NCBI RefSeq assembly: GCF_030580935.1
Contig: NZ_JAUQOM010000002.1
Location: forward strand, 620,001 to 684,000
Origin: Sphingobium cyanobacteriorum
GTDB taxonomy: Bacteria > Pseudomonadota > Alphaproteobacteria > Sphingomonadales > Sphingomonadaceae
Reading direction: 5' to 3'
Length of the DNA: 64,000 bases
Shown here: in pieces, positions 8,588-16,121 of the stretch
How positions within the stretch are numbered: the first letter of the stretch is position 1
How the letters are laid out: each line of letters begins with the position of its first letter
The notes under the pieces: model-generated
The model's input: only the letters and a program-made list of their open reading frames with translations
Told to the model about the DNA's origin: nothing
The model's database searches: none
Program-made: the position numbers and the translations under genes

Positions 8588-8872
8588 ATGGATGAGGGCG
8601 ATCCGCTATATCGTGAGCGCCTGGGTGACTGGCGCGTTCTTTACGTCGTGCGGTCCAATCCTGACGAGGTGTTGATCCCCGATATTGACCATTGCAAGGA
8701 CATGTCCCGTATGCCGAATGCAAAGGCAGAGACGGCCGACGGAATGCAGATGAAGGAAGCCGACTTCGACGCCATCATGCATTTTACCGCTTGTGAAGTG
8801 AGTGACTTGCTCAGCGACATTTCAAATTTGCGATTGCCGTGCCAGAAGCCGGTCACGAATATGCTTGAATAA
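8588..8872 (+). pseudogene. Probable remnant of a RelE/ParE-type toxin gene
   Basis: The segment GDPLYRERLGDWRVLYVV followed by VLIPDIDHCKDMSR looks like the C-terminal half of a RelE/StbE toxin (consensus YRxRvGdyRvlY...vxDIxHRkdvYr). The N-terminal half is missing: the 226 bases between the preceding LysR stop and 8588 do not encode it in any frame. After this motif the frame continues with MKEADFDAIMHF, which could be the fused start of an antitoxin-like ORF before sequence quality decays. Its last 51 bases overlap the convergent LysR gene. I read it as a decayed toxin-antitoxin module, but a short intact hypothetical protein cannot be excluded. Confidence 0.4.
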
Positions 8873-9769
8873 CAGGGTCTCACGATTTGTCATTTTGCCC
8901 GGACCGCGGCAGCCGACATATACATTGTTGCTCGACGCATTGCCCAAGTGGAATTCCTCGGCATCGAGAACCTGCACCAATTTCCCTGAATCAATGGTGT
9001 CTTTCACGACATGATCATTCACCATGATCAGCCCAAGTCCGGCCTGCTGCATTTCGTCCGTGACATCGACATGCCCGCGCACAACGATATGATTTGGCGA
9101 GCGCGGTATCCGCACCAGATTGTCTCGCAGCCTTGTTTTCGCGGCGGACCGGGGCGCTCGTTCGCGATGGAACCAGGGAATCGGCCCAGCGCCGTTGTCG
9201 ATAAAAATTTGCGTGTGGCGCGCTAGCTCTTGCACTGTTTGCGGCGTACCCATGCGCGCCAGATAAGCGGGCGATGCAACGATTATCGAGCGCATTTTTA
9301 TGACTTCATGATATTCGAAAGTCGAGCTTTCAGGCAGGCTGCTCCGCACGACGATATCGACTGTGTCATTGTCGTTCAGATCGTAGGCAAAGCGAATATC
9401 CAGGTTGATTGCCGGATATAATATAAGGAAATCGGCCAGGATCGGTACAAGCCATTGTGATCCGAAGCAGGTATAGGCGGCAAGGCGGATCGTGCCGTTT
9501 GGCTTCAATGGTATTTCCGATGCGAACGCCAGAGTATGGTCGAGTTCCTCGACTTGCCCCCGCAACATTTCAAAAAGCCGGGTGCCCTCATCCGTCAGGC
9601 GCACTTCCCGTGTCAATCGATAGAAAAGACTGAAACCCAGCCGTCGTTCGAACTGAGAGATGCTCTGGCTGATCGCGCCGGGCGTGACGCCCAACTGTGA
9701 TGCAGCCTTGCGGAAGCTCAGTTCGCGGGCGGCATAGACAAAGGGGACTAGGTGGTTCCAGTTCCGCAC
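8822..9769 (-). CDS. LysR-family transcriptional regulator of the TonB-receptor cluster
   Basis: 315 residues from a GTG codon at 9769. The N-terminal helix-turn-helix reads FRKAASQLGVTPGAISQSIS, and LGFSLFYRLTREVRLTDEG completes the winged helix. The effector domain runs from about residue 90, with IRLAAYTCFGSQWLVPIL. It is divergent from a TonB-dependent receptor gene across 251 bp, with a perfect inverted repeat 14 bp upstream of its start. It is therefore the likely local regulator of receptor and downstream genes. G+C is lower than in genes before 8.4 kb. No strong ribosome site precedes the GTG, so the exact start is uncertain. Confidence 0.88.
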   Translation of the reverse strand: MRNWNHLVPFVYAARELSFRKAASQLGVTPGAISQSISQFERRLGFSLFYRLTREVRLTDEGTRLFEMLRGQVEELDHTLAFASEIPLKPNGTIRLAAYTCFGSQWLVPILADFLILYPAINLDIRFAYDLNDNDTVDIVVRSSLPESSTFEYHEVIKMRSIIVASPAYLARMGTPQTVQELARHTQIFIDNGAGPIPWFHRERAPRSAAKTRLRDNLVRIPRSPNHIVVRGHVDVTDEMQQAGLGLIMVNDHVVKDTIDSGKLVQVLDAEEFHLGNASSNNVYVGCRGPGKMTNRETLLFKHIRDRLLARQSQI

Positions 9770-9782
9770 GGACGAAAAGATG

Positions 9783-9799
9783 GATCAGTGATACTGATC
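9783..9799. promoter_or_regulatory. Candidate LysR operator (GATCAG-5-CTGATC)
   Basis: GATCAG (9783-9788) and CTGATC (9794-9799) form a perfect inverted repeat around TGATA. It starts 14 bp upstream of the divergent LysR start codon and about 220 bp before the receptor gene. It has the same 6-5-6 geometry as the element before the other LysR gene but a different sequence. Most simply it is an autoregulatory site; a second site nearer the receptor promoter was not evident. Confidence 0.5.
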
Positions 9800-10020
9800 T
9801 GTCAAATGTAAATATTCAGCCTCCCGCGCCCAGTTTGCACGCGCTACCACAAGAGGACGGAGAGGAAACCTGCAACAGCAGGATCATGGAAAACAGCCGA
9901 CAACTGCCCGCATGCAAATGATCGGGACGAAAAGGCGTCGGTGCCATGCGGCCTTGCATCGTGGCAATTCCTCCCGTGACGGACGCAAAGTTCGCATGAC
10001 GTTGACCGGGGAGGAACCAG

Positions 10021-12435
10021 ATGAACACCGTATATAGGCAAGCCGTTGGCGTTTCATTGCTCAGCATCGCGATCGCCGGACTACCGCACCATGCCGTCGC
10101 GCAGGACAATTTGCGACCAGGCGAAGCGCAAGCGAATAGCGCTGCACGGGCGCAGAACGGGTTCGATGACATTATCGTCACCGCCCGCAAGGTGGGCGAA
10201 GCGTCACAGTCTCTCCCGATCACGATTTCCGCATTCAATGCCGAACAGATCAGGGAAAAGGTGATCCTTGACGTGCGTGACTTGCAGACGGTGACGCCAG
10301 GCCTTACGATTTCCAATAATCAGACCGGCGGCACGCCCGTCTTTGCCATCCGTGGCACGACGACCGAACTGGGCATTGACGGCGGCGTCGCGCTCTATCT
10401 CAACGATGTGCCGCTTATGAATGCCATCGGTCTGTCCACGCAGTTTTACGACATTTCCACCGTCGAAGTGCTCAAGGGACCGCAAGGCACGCAATTTGGC
10501 ACCAACACAACCGGCGGCACCCTGACCGTGCGCACCAACCTGCCGTCCCCGGCTTTCGAGGGATATGTCAAAGCCGGCTACGGCAATTATAGCCGCAAGG
10601 AACTGGAGGGAATGATCAATCTCCCGGTCAATGACGTGTTGGGTTTTCGCTTTGCAGGCAACTGGATCAAGCGTGACGGCTATGTGAGAAACCCCATCGC
10701 TGCTGGCGGCGCTCCTGATCGTTTTGCAAACGAAAACCGCTACTCCTTGCGCGGGACGATGCAACTGGGTTCCGGGCCGGTAGATAGCGTGCTGATCGTA
10801 GACTATTTCAACCGGGACGAAGCGCCTTCCGGCACAATTCCGACGGATTTCGGACCCGCCGCCGGGTCCGGGATCAATCCCGGAGACCTTGGCGAGCGGA
10901 TCGGGAACCGCAAGACGATCTATGTCGGCGCCGACGCCTCCGGCGTGCAGCGGGAATATTACGGCAAGGCGAAGCTGTTTGGCATCGAGCATCGACTCAA
11001 CATTGACCTGACTGACACGCTCAAGCTGCGCAACGTGCTTGGCTGGCGCAAGGATATGCTGGGCTTTTCGGAGGATACGTCCGGCCTCACGCTCACACAG
11101 GTGAATATCTATAAAGATGTCGAGGCTTCACAGTGGATCGATGACATAACATTGATGTATTCGGCCATGGACGATCGCTGGCGCACGAGTGTAGGCGGCT
11201 TTTTCCTGTCGAGCGACAAGCGCGAGGGCATCAACGCCAATGTCGGACAGAGCCTGTTTCTGTCGGGCGCCTTTGGATTTTCGCTGCCGCTCGTCATCGA
11301 CATTCATAATTTCGAGTGGAAAAAATTCAGTTCGAGCGCGGTGTATGCCAATAGCGAGTTGGAAGTGACCCCGACCCTGAGCGTGGGTGGCGGATTTCGT
11401 TACAACTGGGACAAGATTTCGTCCCGCGTTTCCGCGTCGCAAGCGGTCGGCGTACTGCCCACATTCGGCGCCAACTATTTCCCCGACGCGCAGACGCCCT
11501 GTGCCACGGCCGCGTTGATTTTCTATCAGGCCAGGGATTTCGCGGCCTGCACTGGCCAGCGATCGCGCAGGTTCCGGGCACCGAGCTGGAACCTGTCGGT
11601 GACCAACAAATTTGGCGCGCATGTGCTGGGCTATGCAAAGATCAGCCATGGCTATCTGTCAGGCGGCAGCAACTTCACCATCCGCGAAGTGCCGTTTTTC
11701 GAGCCGGAAACGACGACGATGATGGAGGCCGGGCTCAAGGCCGACTGGTTCCTGGCCGGGCGGCCGTTGCGTACCAATGTGGCGGTCTATCGCGGCAAGA
11801 CCAAGGACAAGCAGGTTTTCGTCAACGCGAACTATGACGACCAGTTTGCGGGCTATGGCGTGATCAACGCAGCACGGCAATCGGTCTGGGGCGTTGACCT
11901 GGAACTGCGCTACTCGCCGTTTCAAGGGCTGACGCTGGACGCCAGCTACAATTTCATAAAGTCGAAGTTTGACGAGTTCATCATCCCCGGCCTGGGCGGG
12001 AACGCCGACGGCCAAACGGGCGTCACGCTGGTCCAGCCGACCGACCTGAGTGGTGCGACGCCCGCCCAAACCCCCAAGCATCAGTTCAACGTCGCGGCCA
12101 GCTACGAATGGCCGGTTGCATCCACGATCGGCCAAATCACGACTACGGTGTCGGGATATCACACCAGCAAAATCACCCAAACCAATGTCTTTGGCGACTA
12201 TAATGCCAGCTTCGGCAAGCGCTTCAACGAAATTGCGGGTTATTTTACGGCCAATGCTTCGTTGAACTGGGACAATGTCATGAATGGCCCGATCAATATT
12301 CAATTGTGGGCACGCAACCTGTTCGACAAGGAATATATCACCTCGCGCAATGTGCAATTTCAGGCTTGGGGTTATTCCACGGCCACATTTGGCGCCCCCC
12401 GCACCTATGGCGTCAGTGCCAATTACCGCTTCTGA
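10021..12435 (+). CDS. TonB-dependent outer-membrane receptor
   Basis: 804 residues with a Sec signal peptide ending near HHAVAQ (residue 28). A plug domain follows (about 48-170), opening with FDDIIVTARKVGEASQSLPI and including VEVLKGPQGTQFGTNTTGG. The remainder is a long beta-barrel that ends in NYRF, the aromatic terminus required for outer-membrane insertion. The ribosome site GGGGAGGAA precedes ATG 10021. Such receptors import siderophores, cobalamin, glycans or, often in sphingomonads, hydrophobic organic compounds. The adjacent sulfotransferase, DUF1214-like and EthD-like genes argue for an organic substrate rather than iron, but the ligand is unknown. Confidence 0.92.
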   Translation: MNTVYRQAVGVSLLSIAIAGLPHHAVAQDNLRPGEAQANSAARAQNGFDDIIVTARKVGEASQSLPITISAFNAEQIREKVILDVRDLQTVTPGLTISNNQTGGTPVFAIRGTTTELGIDGGVALYLNDVPLMNAIGLSTQFYDISTVEVLKGPQGTQFGTNTTGGTLTVRTNLPSPAFEGYVKAGYGNYSRKELEGMINLPVNDVLGFRFAGNWIKRDGYVRNPIAAGGAPDRFANENRYSLRGTMQLGSGPVDSVLIVDYFNRDEAPSGTIPTDFGPAAGSGINPGDLGERIGNRKTIYVGADASGVQREYYGKAKLFGIEHRLNIDLTDTLKLRNVLGWRKDMLGFSEDTSGLTLTQVNIYKDVEASQWIDDITLMYSAMDDRWRTSVGGFFLSSDKREGINANVGQSLFLSGAFGFSLPLVIDIHNFEWKKFSSSAVYANSELEVTPTLSVGGGFRYNWDKISSRVSASQAVGVLPTFGANYFPDAQTPCATAALIFYQARDFAACTGQRSRRFRAPSWNLSVTNKFGAHVLGYAKISHGYLSGGSNFTIREVPFFEPETTTMMEAGLKADWFLAGRPLRTNVAVYRGKTKDKQVFVNANYDDQFAGYGVINAARQSVWGVDLELRYSPFQGLTLDASYNFIKSKFDEFIIPGLGGNADGQTGVTLVQPTDLSGATPAQTPKHQFNVAASYEWPVASTIGQITTTVSGYHTSKITQTNVFGDYNASFGKRFNEIAGYFTANASLNWDNVMNGPINIQLWARNLFDKEYITSRNVQFQAWGYSTATFGAPRTYGVSANYRF

Positions 12436-12503
12436 CCGCACGGTGAGCCGCAGCGCCATCAGGCGGTGCGGCATAGCCGCCTTCCCATTTACTGGAGTCA
12501 GCC

Positions 12504-13763
12504 ATGATTGACGATGAAACCGCGACAGAAAAGCAAGCTATGGCCGACGAATGCCCAACCCTCGCCTATAAGGCGGGCATGGCCGGATGGGACGGACCAT
12601 TGACCGCAGGCACATTGATCCCCCGTGCCGAGACCCTGACCGGCCTGTCCGACTGGGGTGGATCGAAATGGGAAGAGGATCGGTTTCGGCACGATTTTGC
12701 GCTGTTGTGCGACGGGATCGAGGACAGTGGTGCAGTCTCGGCGATCGGGCGGCATCGCTCCTATGCGCGATTGATGACACTTCTTGTTTCGCGACTGCGC
12801 TATCTCGACGCACGCAAATCTACGCCAAATGTTGACGAACAACGCATCCTGGCGCCGTTGATCGGCACCGGCATGCCGCGCGCAGGCACCACGTTCCTGC
12901 ATGGTGTGATCGCGCAAGATCCCGACATGCGTGTCGCCCGCGCGTTTGAAGCGGTTATCCCCGTGCCGCTCCGGGGCGATGGCGGCGACCAGCGTGCCGA
13001 GATTTACGAGGCGTTGATTGCCTACCAAGGCATGACCGATCCCAAGATGCGTGCCATCCATCCATTTGGCGCAGATCTGCCGGAAGAATGTCTTTTCATG
13101 CAGGAGGGCGCCTGCACCGGATTTTTCGGCGGATTCTGGCATGTGCCGGCCTTCATGGACGCCGTGGCCGACAAGACCGCCGCTGCCTACCAATGGCAGA
13201 TCGGCGTCATGCAATATCTGCAGGCGGATGGCGAAGCGCGGCGTTGGGCGCTCAAGACGCCCGCCCATATCATGGCGTGGAATGACATGCGGCTCGCCTT
13301 CCCCGACGCGCTGATTTACGTAAATCACCGCGACCCGGCCAGGGTCGTGCCGTCCATGGCGAGCCTGATGGCTGCACTGCGCGGGCTGTTTTCCGACCAG
13401 CCGACGGATCTTGCCGCCATAGGGCGGGAGCAACTGGCGATATGGGCGCAGGCGATGAAAGATTATGCCGCCTGGCGCCGCAGCGCGAGCGCGAACATCC
13501 AGGTGGTGGACATCAACTTTACCGATCTCGTCGCCGATCCCCTGGCTGTCGTCACTCAGCTTTACGACCGCTTTGGCCTGCACCTGACCGATATCGCGCG
13601 TGACCGGATGGAGCGGCACCTGGCCATCGACAGTCATGGCAAGGGGCCGCAACGCCAATATTCGCTGCAAGAATTCGGCATGGACGACACAGATATAGAG
13701 GCGGCGTTCGGCGACTATATCGAGCAATTCGGCATCACGCGCGAGCGCGGTCCCCGCGCATGA
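12504..13763 (+). CDS. Sulfotransferase-family protein
   Basis: 419 residues. IGTGMPRAGTTFLHGVI (about 120-136) is the 5'-phosphosulfate-binding loop of PAPS-dependent sulfotransferases. The 3'-phosphate region is visible as LIYVNHRDPARVVPSMASL, and a helical C-terminal part follows. This bacterial group (Sulfotransfer_3-like) often lies beside TonB receptors and catabolic genes, and its substrate is seldom known. It starts 68 bp after the receptor gene and overlaps the next gene by 4 bp, so the cluster is very likely one operon. No PAPS-synthesis gene is nearby. Confidence 0.8.
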   Translation: MIDDETATEKQAMADECPTLAYKAGMAGWDGPLTAGTLIPRAETLTGLSDWGGSKWEEDRFRHDFALLCDGIEDSGAVSAIGRHRSYARLMTLLVSRLRYLDARKSTPNVDEQRILAPLIGTGMPRAGTTFLHGVIAQDPDMRVARAFEAVIPVPLRGDGGDQRAEIYEALIAYQGMTDPKMRAIHPFGADLPEECLFMQEGACTGFFGGFWHVPAFMDAVADKTAAAYQWQIGVMQYLQADGEARRWALKTPAHIMAWNDMRLAFPDALIYVNHRDPARVVPSMASLMAALRGLFSDQPTDLAAIGREQLAIWAQAMKDYAAWRRSASANIQVVDINFTDLVADPLAVVTQLYDRFGLHLTDIARDRMERHLAIDSHGKGPQRQYSLQEFGMDDTDIEAAFGDYIEQFGITRERGPRA

Positions 13764-15028
13764 CCCAAGGCAAGAGCGAAAGGCATATCGTGTCAAATCC
13801 GATCTTCACCCCGGCCCAGTTGGCCGCGGAGGCCGACGTGCGCGCCATGCGCGCCGATCCACGCGGCGAACCCGTGCGCGCCCAGATCGCCAAATATTTC
13901 GAAATTGGCTATGGTTCGCGCCTGCCCGACGAAATGCGTCCCATGCTTGGTGAACTGGCCGATGAGTTCCTGACCAACTGGTTTTTCAAGGCAGCGGCTT
14001 CGGATAGTCAGCACCCACGACTGGTCCGCAACTTCATGCCGGCCCATGACTGGCACGGAACCAGCGTTCCGGGCGCGCGTACCGGCGGGGACAATCCAGA
14101 CAATTGCTACCGCCTGGCCGGCATCGAACATGGGACACGGTATCGTCTGAGCGGGCGGACAATCGGGCGACGCCCGGCCAATATCTCCTTCGCGCTGGCC
14201 AATAACTTCGGCACTTCACAAACGGTTGCGCTGCTTGAAGATCACGACCTGCTATGGGAGGAGGATGGCAGCTTCGTCATCGAGATCGACGATCGCCCGA
14301 AAGCGGGACGAACAAACCATCTTCAGACCAGTCCCGGCAATAAATTTCTCTTTGTTCGCGACTCGATGATGGATTGGGCCAGTGAAACGCCGCTCGATTT
14401 GACTATCGAGCGGATGGGCGAGGCGAAGGCCCCGCCGATCGACCGCGACGACATGTTCGCGCGGGCGATCCATCACGCCCTGCGTGACGTGTTCCAATAT
14501 TTCTGGTTTCAGAACATGGTGAGCAGCATCGTGCTCAACGAAATCCTGCCCGCTCGCTCCCTGGCGAGCACCGGGGTTGGCCTGTCGACCCAAGGCACGA
14601 GCAGCGGGCATTTCCGGCTCGACGCGGACGACGCTTTCATCCTGACATGGGATCCTGCCGGTGCTGGCTATGCTGCGGTCGAACTGACCGATTGGCTTTA
14701 TCGCTCCCTGGATTATCAGCATATCCAGTCAAGCCAAACGGCGGCGCAGTCGCATGTCGACAATGACGGCTTCATTCGCACGGTGATTGCGCGGCGCGAT
14801 CCGGGTGTGTGGAACTGGCTCGATACGGGGGGATATGCAAATGTCCTGATGATCCTCCGCTGGCAGGCGATGCAGTCCGGCGGTCGACCAATCTTCGCGT
14901 CCTTGCACAGGACGACAATCGATGGCCTACGTGGCGAGCTGCCCCCGGAAACACGCTGGGTGAACGAACAGGAGCGTGCCGCGCAACTGGCCGGCCGCGT
15001 GTCCGCTTATCAGCGGCGCATTATGTAA
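13760..15028 (+). CDS. DUF1214-like protein of unknown function
   Basis: 422 residues starting in an ATGA overlap with the sulfotransferase; a GTG ten codons later (13790) is an alternative start. The protein has no signal peptide or transmembrane helix. Segments such as NCYRLAGIEHGTRYRLSGR and ANNFGTSQTVALLEDHDL, with a later DDAFILTWDPAGAGYAAVEL, suggest a beta-rich fold like that of DUF1214-containing proteins, which are commonly found in sphingomonad degradation clusters. I do not recognise catalytic residues. The overlap implies coupled translation and a role related to the sulfotransferase. Confidence 0.55.
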   Translation: MTQGKSERHIVSNPIFTPAQLAAEADVRAMRADPRGEPVRAQIAKYFEIGYGSRLPDEMRPMLGELADEFLTNWFFKAAASDSQHPRLVRNFMPAHDWHGTSVPGARTGGDNPDNCYRLAGIEHGTRYRLSGRTIGRRPANISFALANNFGTSQTVALLEDHDLLWEEDGSFVIEIDDRPKAGRTNHLQTSPGNKFLFVRDSMMDWASETPLDLTIERMGEAKAPPIDRDDMFARAIHHALRDVFQYFWFQNMVSSIVLNEILPARSLASTGVGLSTQGTSSGHFRLDADDAFILTWDPAGAGYAAVELTDWLYRSLDYQHIQSSQTAAQSHVDNDGFIRTVIARRDPGVWNWLDTGGYANVLMILRWQAMQSGGRPIFASLHRTTIDGLRGELPPETRWVNEQERAAQLAGRVSAYQRRIM

Positions 15029-15071
15029 ATCCGCCGTCTCGTCGGTTCGATACAGGATAGGGGAAAGCATC

Positions 15072-15374
15072 ATGGCACGTTACAAATTGGTGGCCTTCAG
15101 CAACGCGATCGAAGGCCGGGATGATGATTATAACCGCTGGTACGACCAGCGACATCTGCCTGACCTGGTTGCCATCCCGGATATCGTTTCGGGTGAACGC
15201 TTCGTCTGCGTGTCAGGCACCGAGCATCGCTACATGGCGATTTACGAGGTGGAAACCGATGATATCGAGGGAGTCATGGCCGAGCTTTCCCGACGGGCCG
15301 GAACCGACCTGATGCCCATTTCGGACGCACTGGACCATGGGAGTGCGCGTTTGGCGTTCTGGAAGGCCCTTTAG
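15072..15374 (+). CDS. Small EthD/Dabb-like protein
   Basis: 100 residues from ATG 15072 with the ribosome site AGGGGAAA. The pattern MARYKLVAFSNAIEGRDDDY, then WYDQRHLPDLVAIPDIVSGE, is characteristic of dimeric alpha-beta barrel proteins of the EthD/DUF4286 type. These occur next to oxidative degradation genes and sometimes act as auxiliary monooxygenases or cyclases. It is the last gene of the receptor-sulfotransferase operon, 43 bp after the DUF1214-like gene. The specific reaction cannot be told from sequence. Confidence 0.6.
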   Translation: MARYKLVAFSNAIEGRDDDYNRWYDQRHLPDLVAIPDIVSGERFVCVSGTEHRYMAIYEVETDDIEGVMAELSRRAGTDLMPISDALDHGSARLAFWKAL

Positions 15375-15428
15375 AGTCGGATGACTTGAGGTTAAGCGAC
15401 CGGCAGGAGTTGGGCGCTTGATCCTGTC

Positions 15429-15462
15429 GCCGTGCCCCGCCTGTTCTTGGCAAGGGCACGGC
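15429..15462. repeat. Perfect 9-bp inverted repeat downstream of the receptor operon
   Basis: GCCGTGCCC (15429-15437) pairs with GGGCACGGC (15454-15462) around a 16-base loop. It begins 55 bp after the EthD-like stop codon and could terminate the operon, but no T-run follows on the plus strand. It may equally be a scar of an integrated element. Confidence 0.4.
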
Positions 15463-15480
15463 AACATCGACCGCTTGCGA

Positions 15481-15573
15481 TCAGGCGGCTTGGCCCTTCG
15501 CCTGACCGAACGAGCCGGTTACGACCTTCTGCCCGTCGCGCAGGCAGTCGAGATGGTCGGACCAGTGCTGCAT
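15481..15573 (-). pseudogene. Short gene remnant beside tRNA-Glu, possibly an integrase tail
   Basis: A 30-codon stretch beginning MQHWSDHLDCLRDGQKVV and ending in TGA at 15481 reads like the Trp-rich, basic C-terminal tail of P4-type tyrosine recombinases. Upstream codons in the same frame lose any such character, and a neighbouring frame (about 15550-15640) has a different protein-like stretch, as expected after a frameshift. Its position between an accessory cluster and the 3' end of tRNA-Glu fits an old integration event. The match is short and from memory, so this is a weak call. Confidence 0.25.
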
Positions 15574-15759
15574 CTTTGATCGCAGCGACGCTGAGCGCCA
15601 TGATGGCCTCCGTTTCGAGGAGGGCCGCGCTGCCATCAGACATAGCATCAACTTGCTGGTATCCGGTGGTTCCAGATCACTCTGCGGGACAGCTATACCA
15701 TGAAAAACCGCAGAAATTCGCCATTCCCGGCATTTCTGATACTCTTTGTGAGAGTATTT

Positions 15760-15834
15760 TGGTGACCCCTACGGGAATCGAACCCGTGTTTCAGCCGTGA
15801 GAGGGCCGCGTCCTAACCGCTAGACGAAGGGGCC
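15760..15834 (-). tRNA. tRNA-Glu, anticodon CTC
   Basis: Read on the minus strand, the gene begins GGCCCCTTCGTCTAGCGGTT and ends with the encoded CCA at 15760-15762. The acceptor stem pairs GGCCCCT with AGGGGTC (one G-U). The T-arm contains GGTTCGAATCC. The anticodon loop CTCTCAC gives anticodon CTC. It decodes GAG, frequent in a high-G+C genome. Its 3' end points at the accessory segment, the usual arrangement for a tRNA used as an integration site, but I found no duplicated tRNA 3' end near 8.4 kb. Confidence 0.95.
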
Positions 15835-15916
15835 ATGTGCCGTATCGGCGGCTGGCAGGCGGTGGGCTTTAACAGGCGGGCCCAGTGCGTCAAGCGATTG
15901 TCCGCCTGAATGCCAT

Positions 15917-15947
15917 AAAAAACCACCCCATGCAGAGCATGGGGTGG
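15917..15947 (-). terminator. Strong intrinsic terminator (minus strand)
   Basis: CCACCCCATGC (15923-15933) and GCATGGGGTGG (15937-15947) form an 11-bp perfect stem with a 3-base loop. On the minus strand it is followed by six T residues (15922-15917). It would end transcripts from the candidate small RNA and any readthrough from sapC. Confidence 0.85.
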
Positions 15948-16028
15948 CCAAGGTTCAGGGAGGAGACGCCTTCCAAAGGGGGAAGGCGCCCATACGACAC
16001 ACCCGAAAGGGGGGCAGGTGCATCGCAT
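15917..16028 (-). ncRNA. Candidate trans-acting small RNA with C-rich anti-Shine-Dalgarno motifs
   Basis: On the minus strand a promoter-like pair (TTGTAA, 17 bases, TATCTA) at 16063-16035 would start RNA near 16028. The predicted RNA of about 110 nt has a C-rich stem-loop (around 16020-16000, six consecutive C) and a perfect 8-bp hairpin (CGCCTTCC/GGAAGGCG, 15967-15988, loop CCCTTT). An unpaired CTCCTCCC (15965-15958) follows, then the terminator stem with T6. No coding frame fits. C-rich loops and CCUCC motifs are known features of alphaproteobacterial small RNAs that block ribosome sites. Expression is unproven; an alternative is a structured 3' UTR of sapC. Confidence 0.5.
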
Positions 16029-16034
16029 GATTGA

Positions 16035-16063
16035 TAGATAGGGCAGGTCGCATCGCCTTACAA
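16035..16063 (-). promoter_or_regulatory. Possible sigma-70 promoter of the small RNA
   Basis: On the minus strand TTGTAA (16063-16058) and TATCTA (16040-16035) are separated by exactly 17 bases. The -35 element matches the consensus well and the -10 only partly. It also overlaps a 7-bp inverted repeat, GCATCGC/GCGATGC (about 16050-16077), between sapC and the small RNA. Confidence 0.35.
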
Positions 16064-16121
16064 GGGGAGATGCGATGCCCTTTCCATCAATTTTTCAAAC
16101 CCTTTCGGGTTCATTTTGCAT

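Larger units (their letters stand above)
15375..15759. other. 385-bp non-coding stretch between EthD-like gene and tRNA-Glu
   Basis: Apart from the inverted repeat and short remnant listed separately, I see two further hairpins near the tRNA. CAGAAAT (15711-15717) pairs with ATTTCTG (15732-15738), and ATACTC pairs with GAGTAT (15740-15756), followed by TTTT. The second could stop plus-strand transcription before the oppositely oriented tRNA. No intact protein-coding gene was supported. Confidence 0.5.

Noticed and set aside
8362-8590. Direct repeat of the tRNA-Glu 3' end as a second island border
   Set aside because: I compared the last 30 bases of the tRNA with this region and found no match, so a duplicated attachment site is not claimed.
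15392-15643. 83-codon minus-strand frame near tRNA-Glu
   Set aside because: It lacks a ribosome site and family character. It may include part of a decayed gene, but not an intact one.
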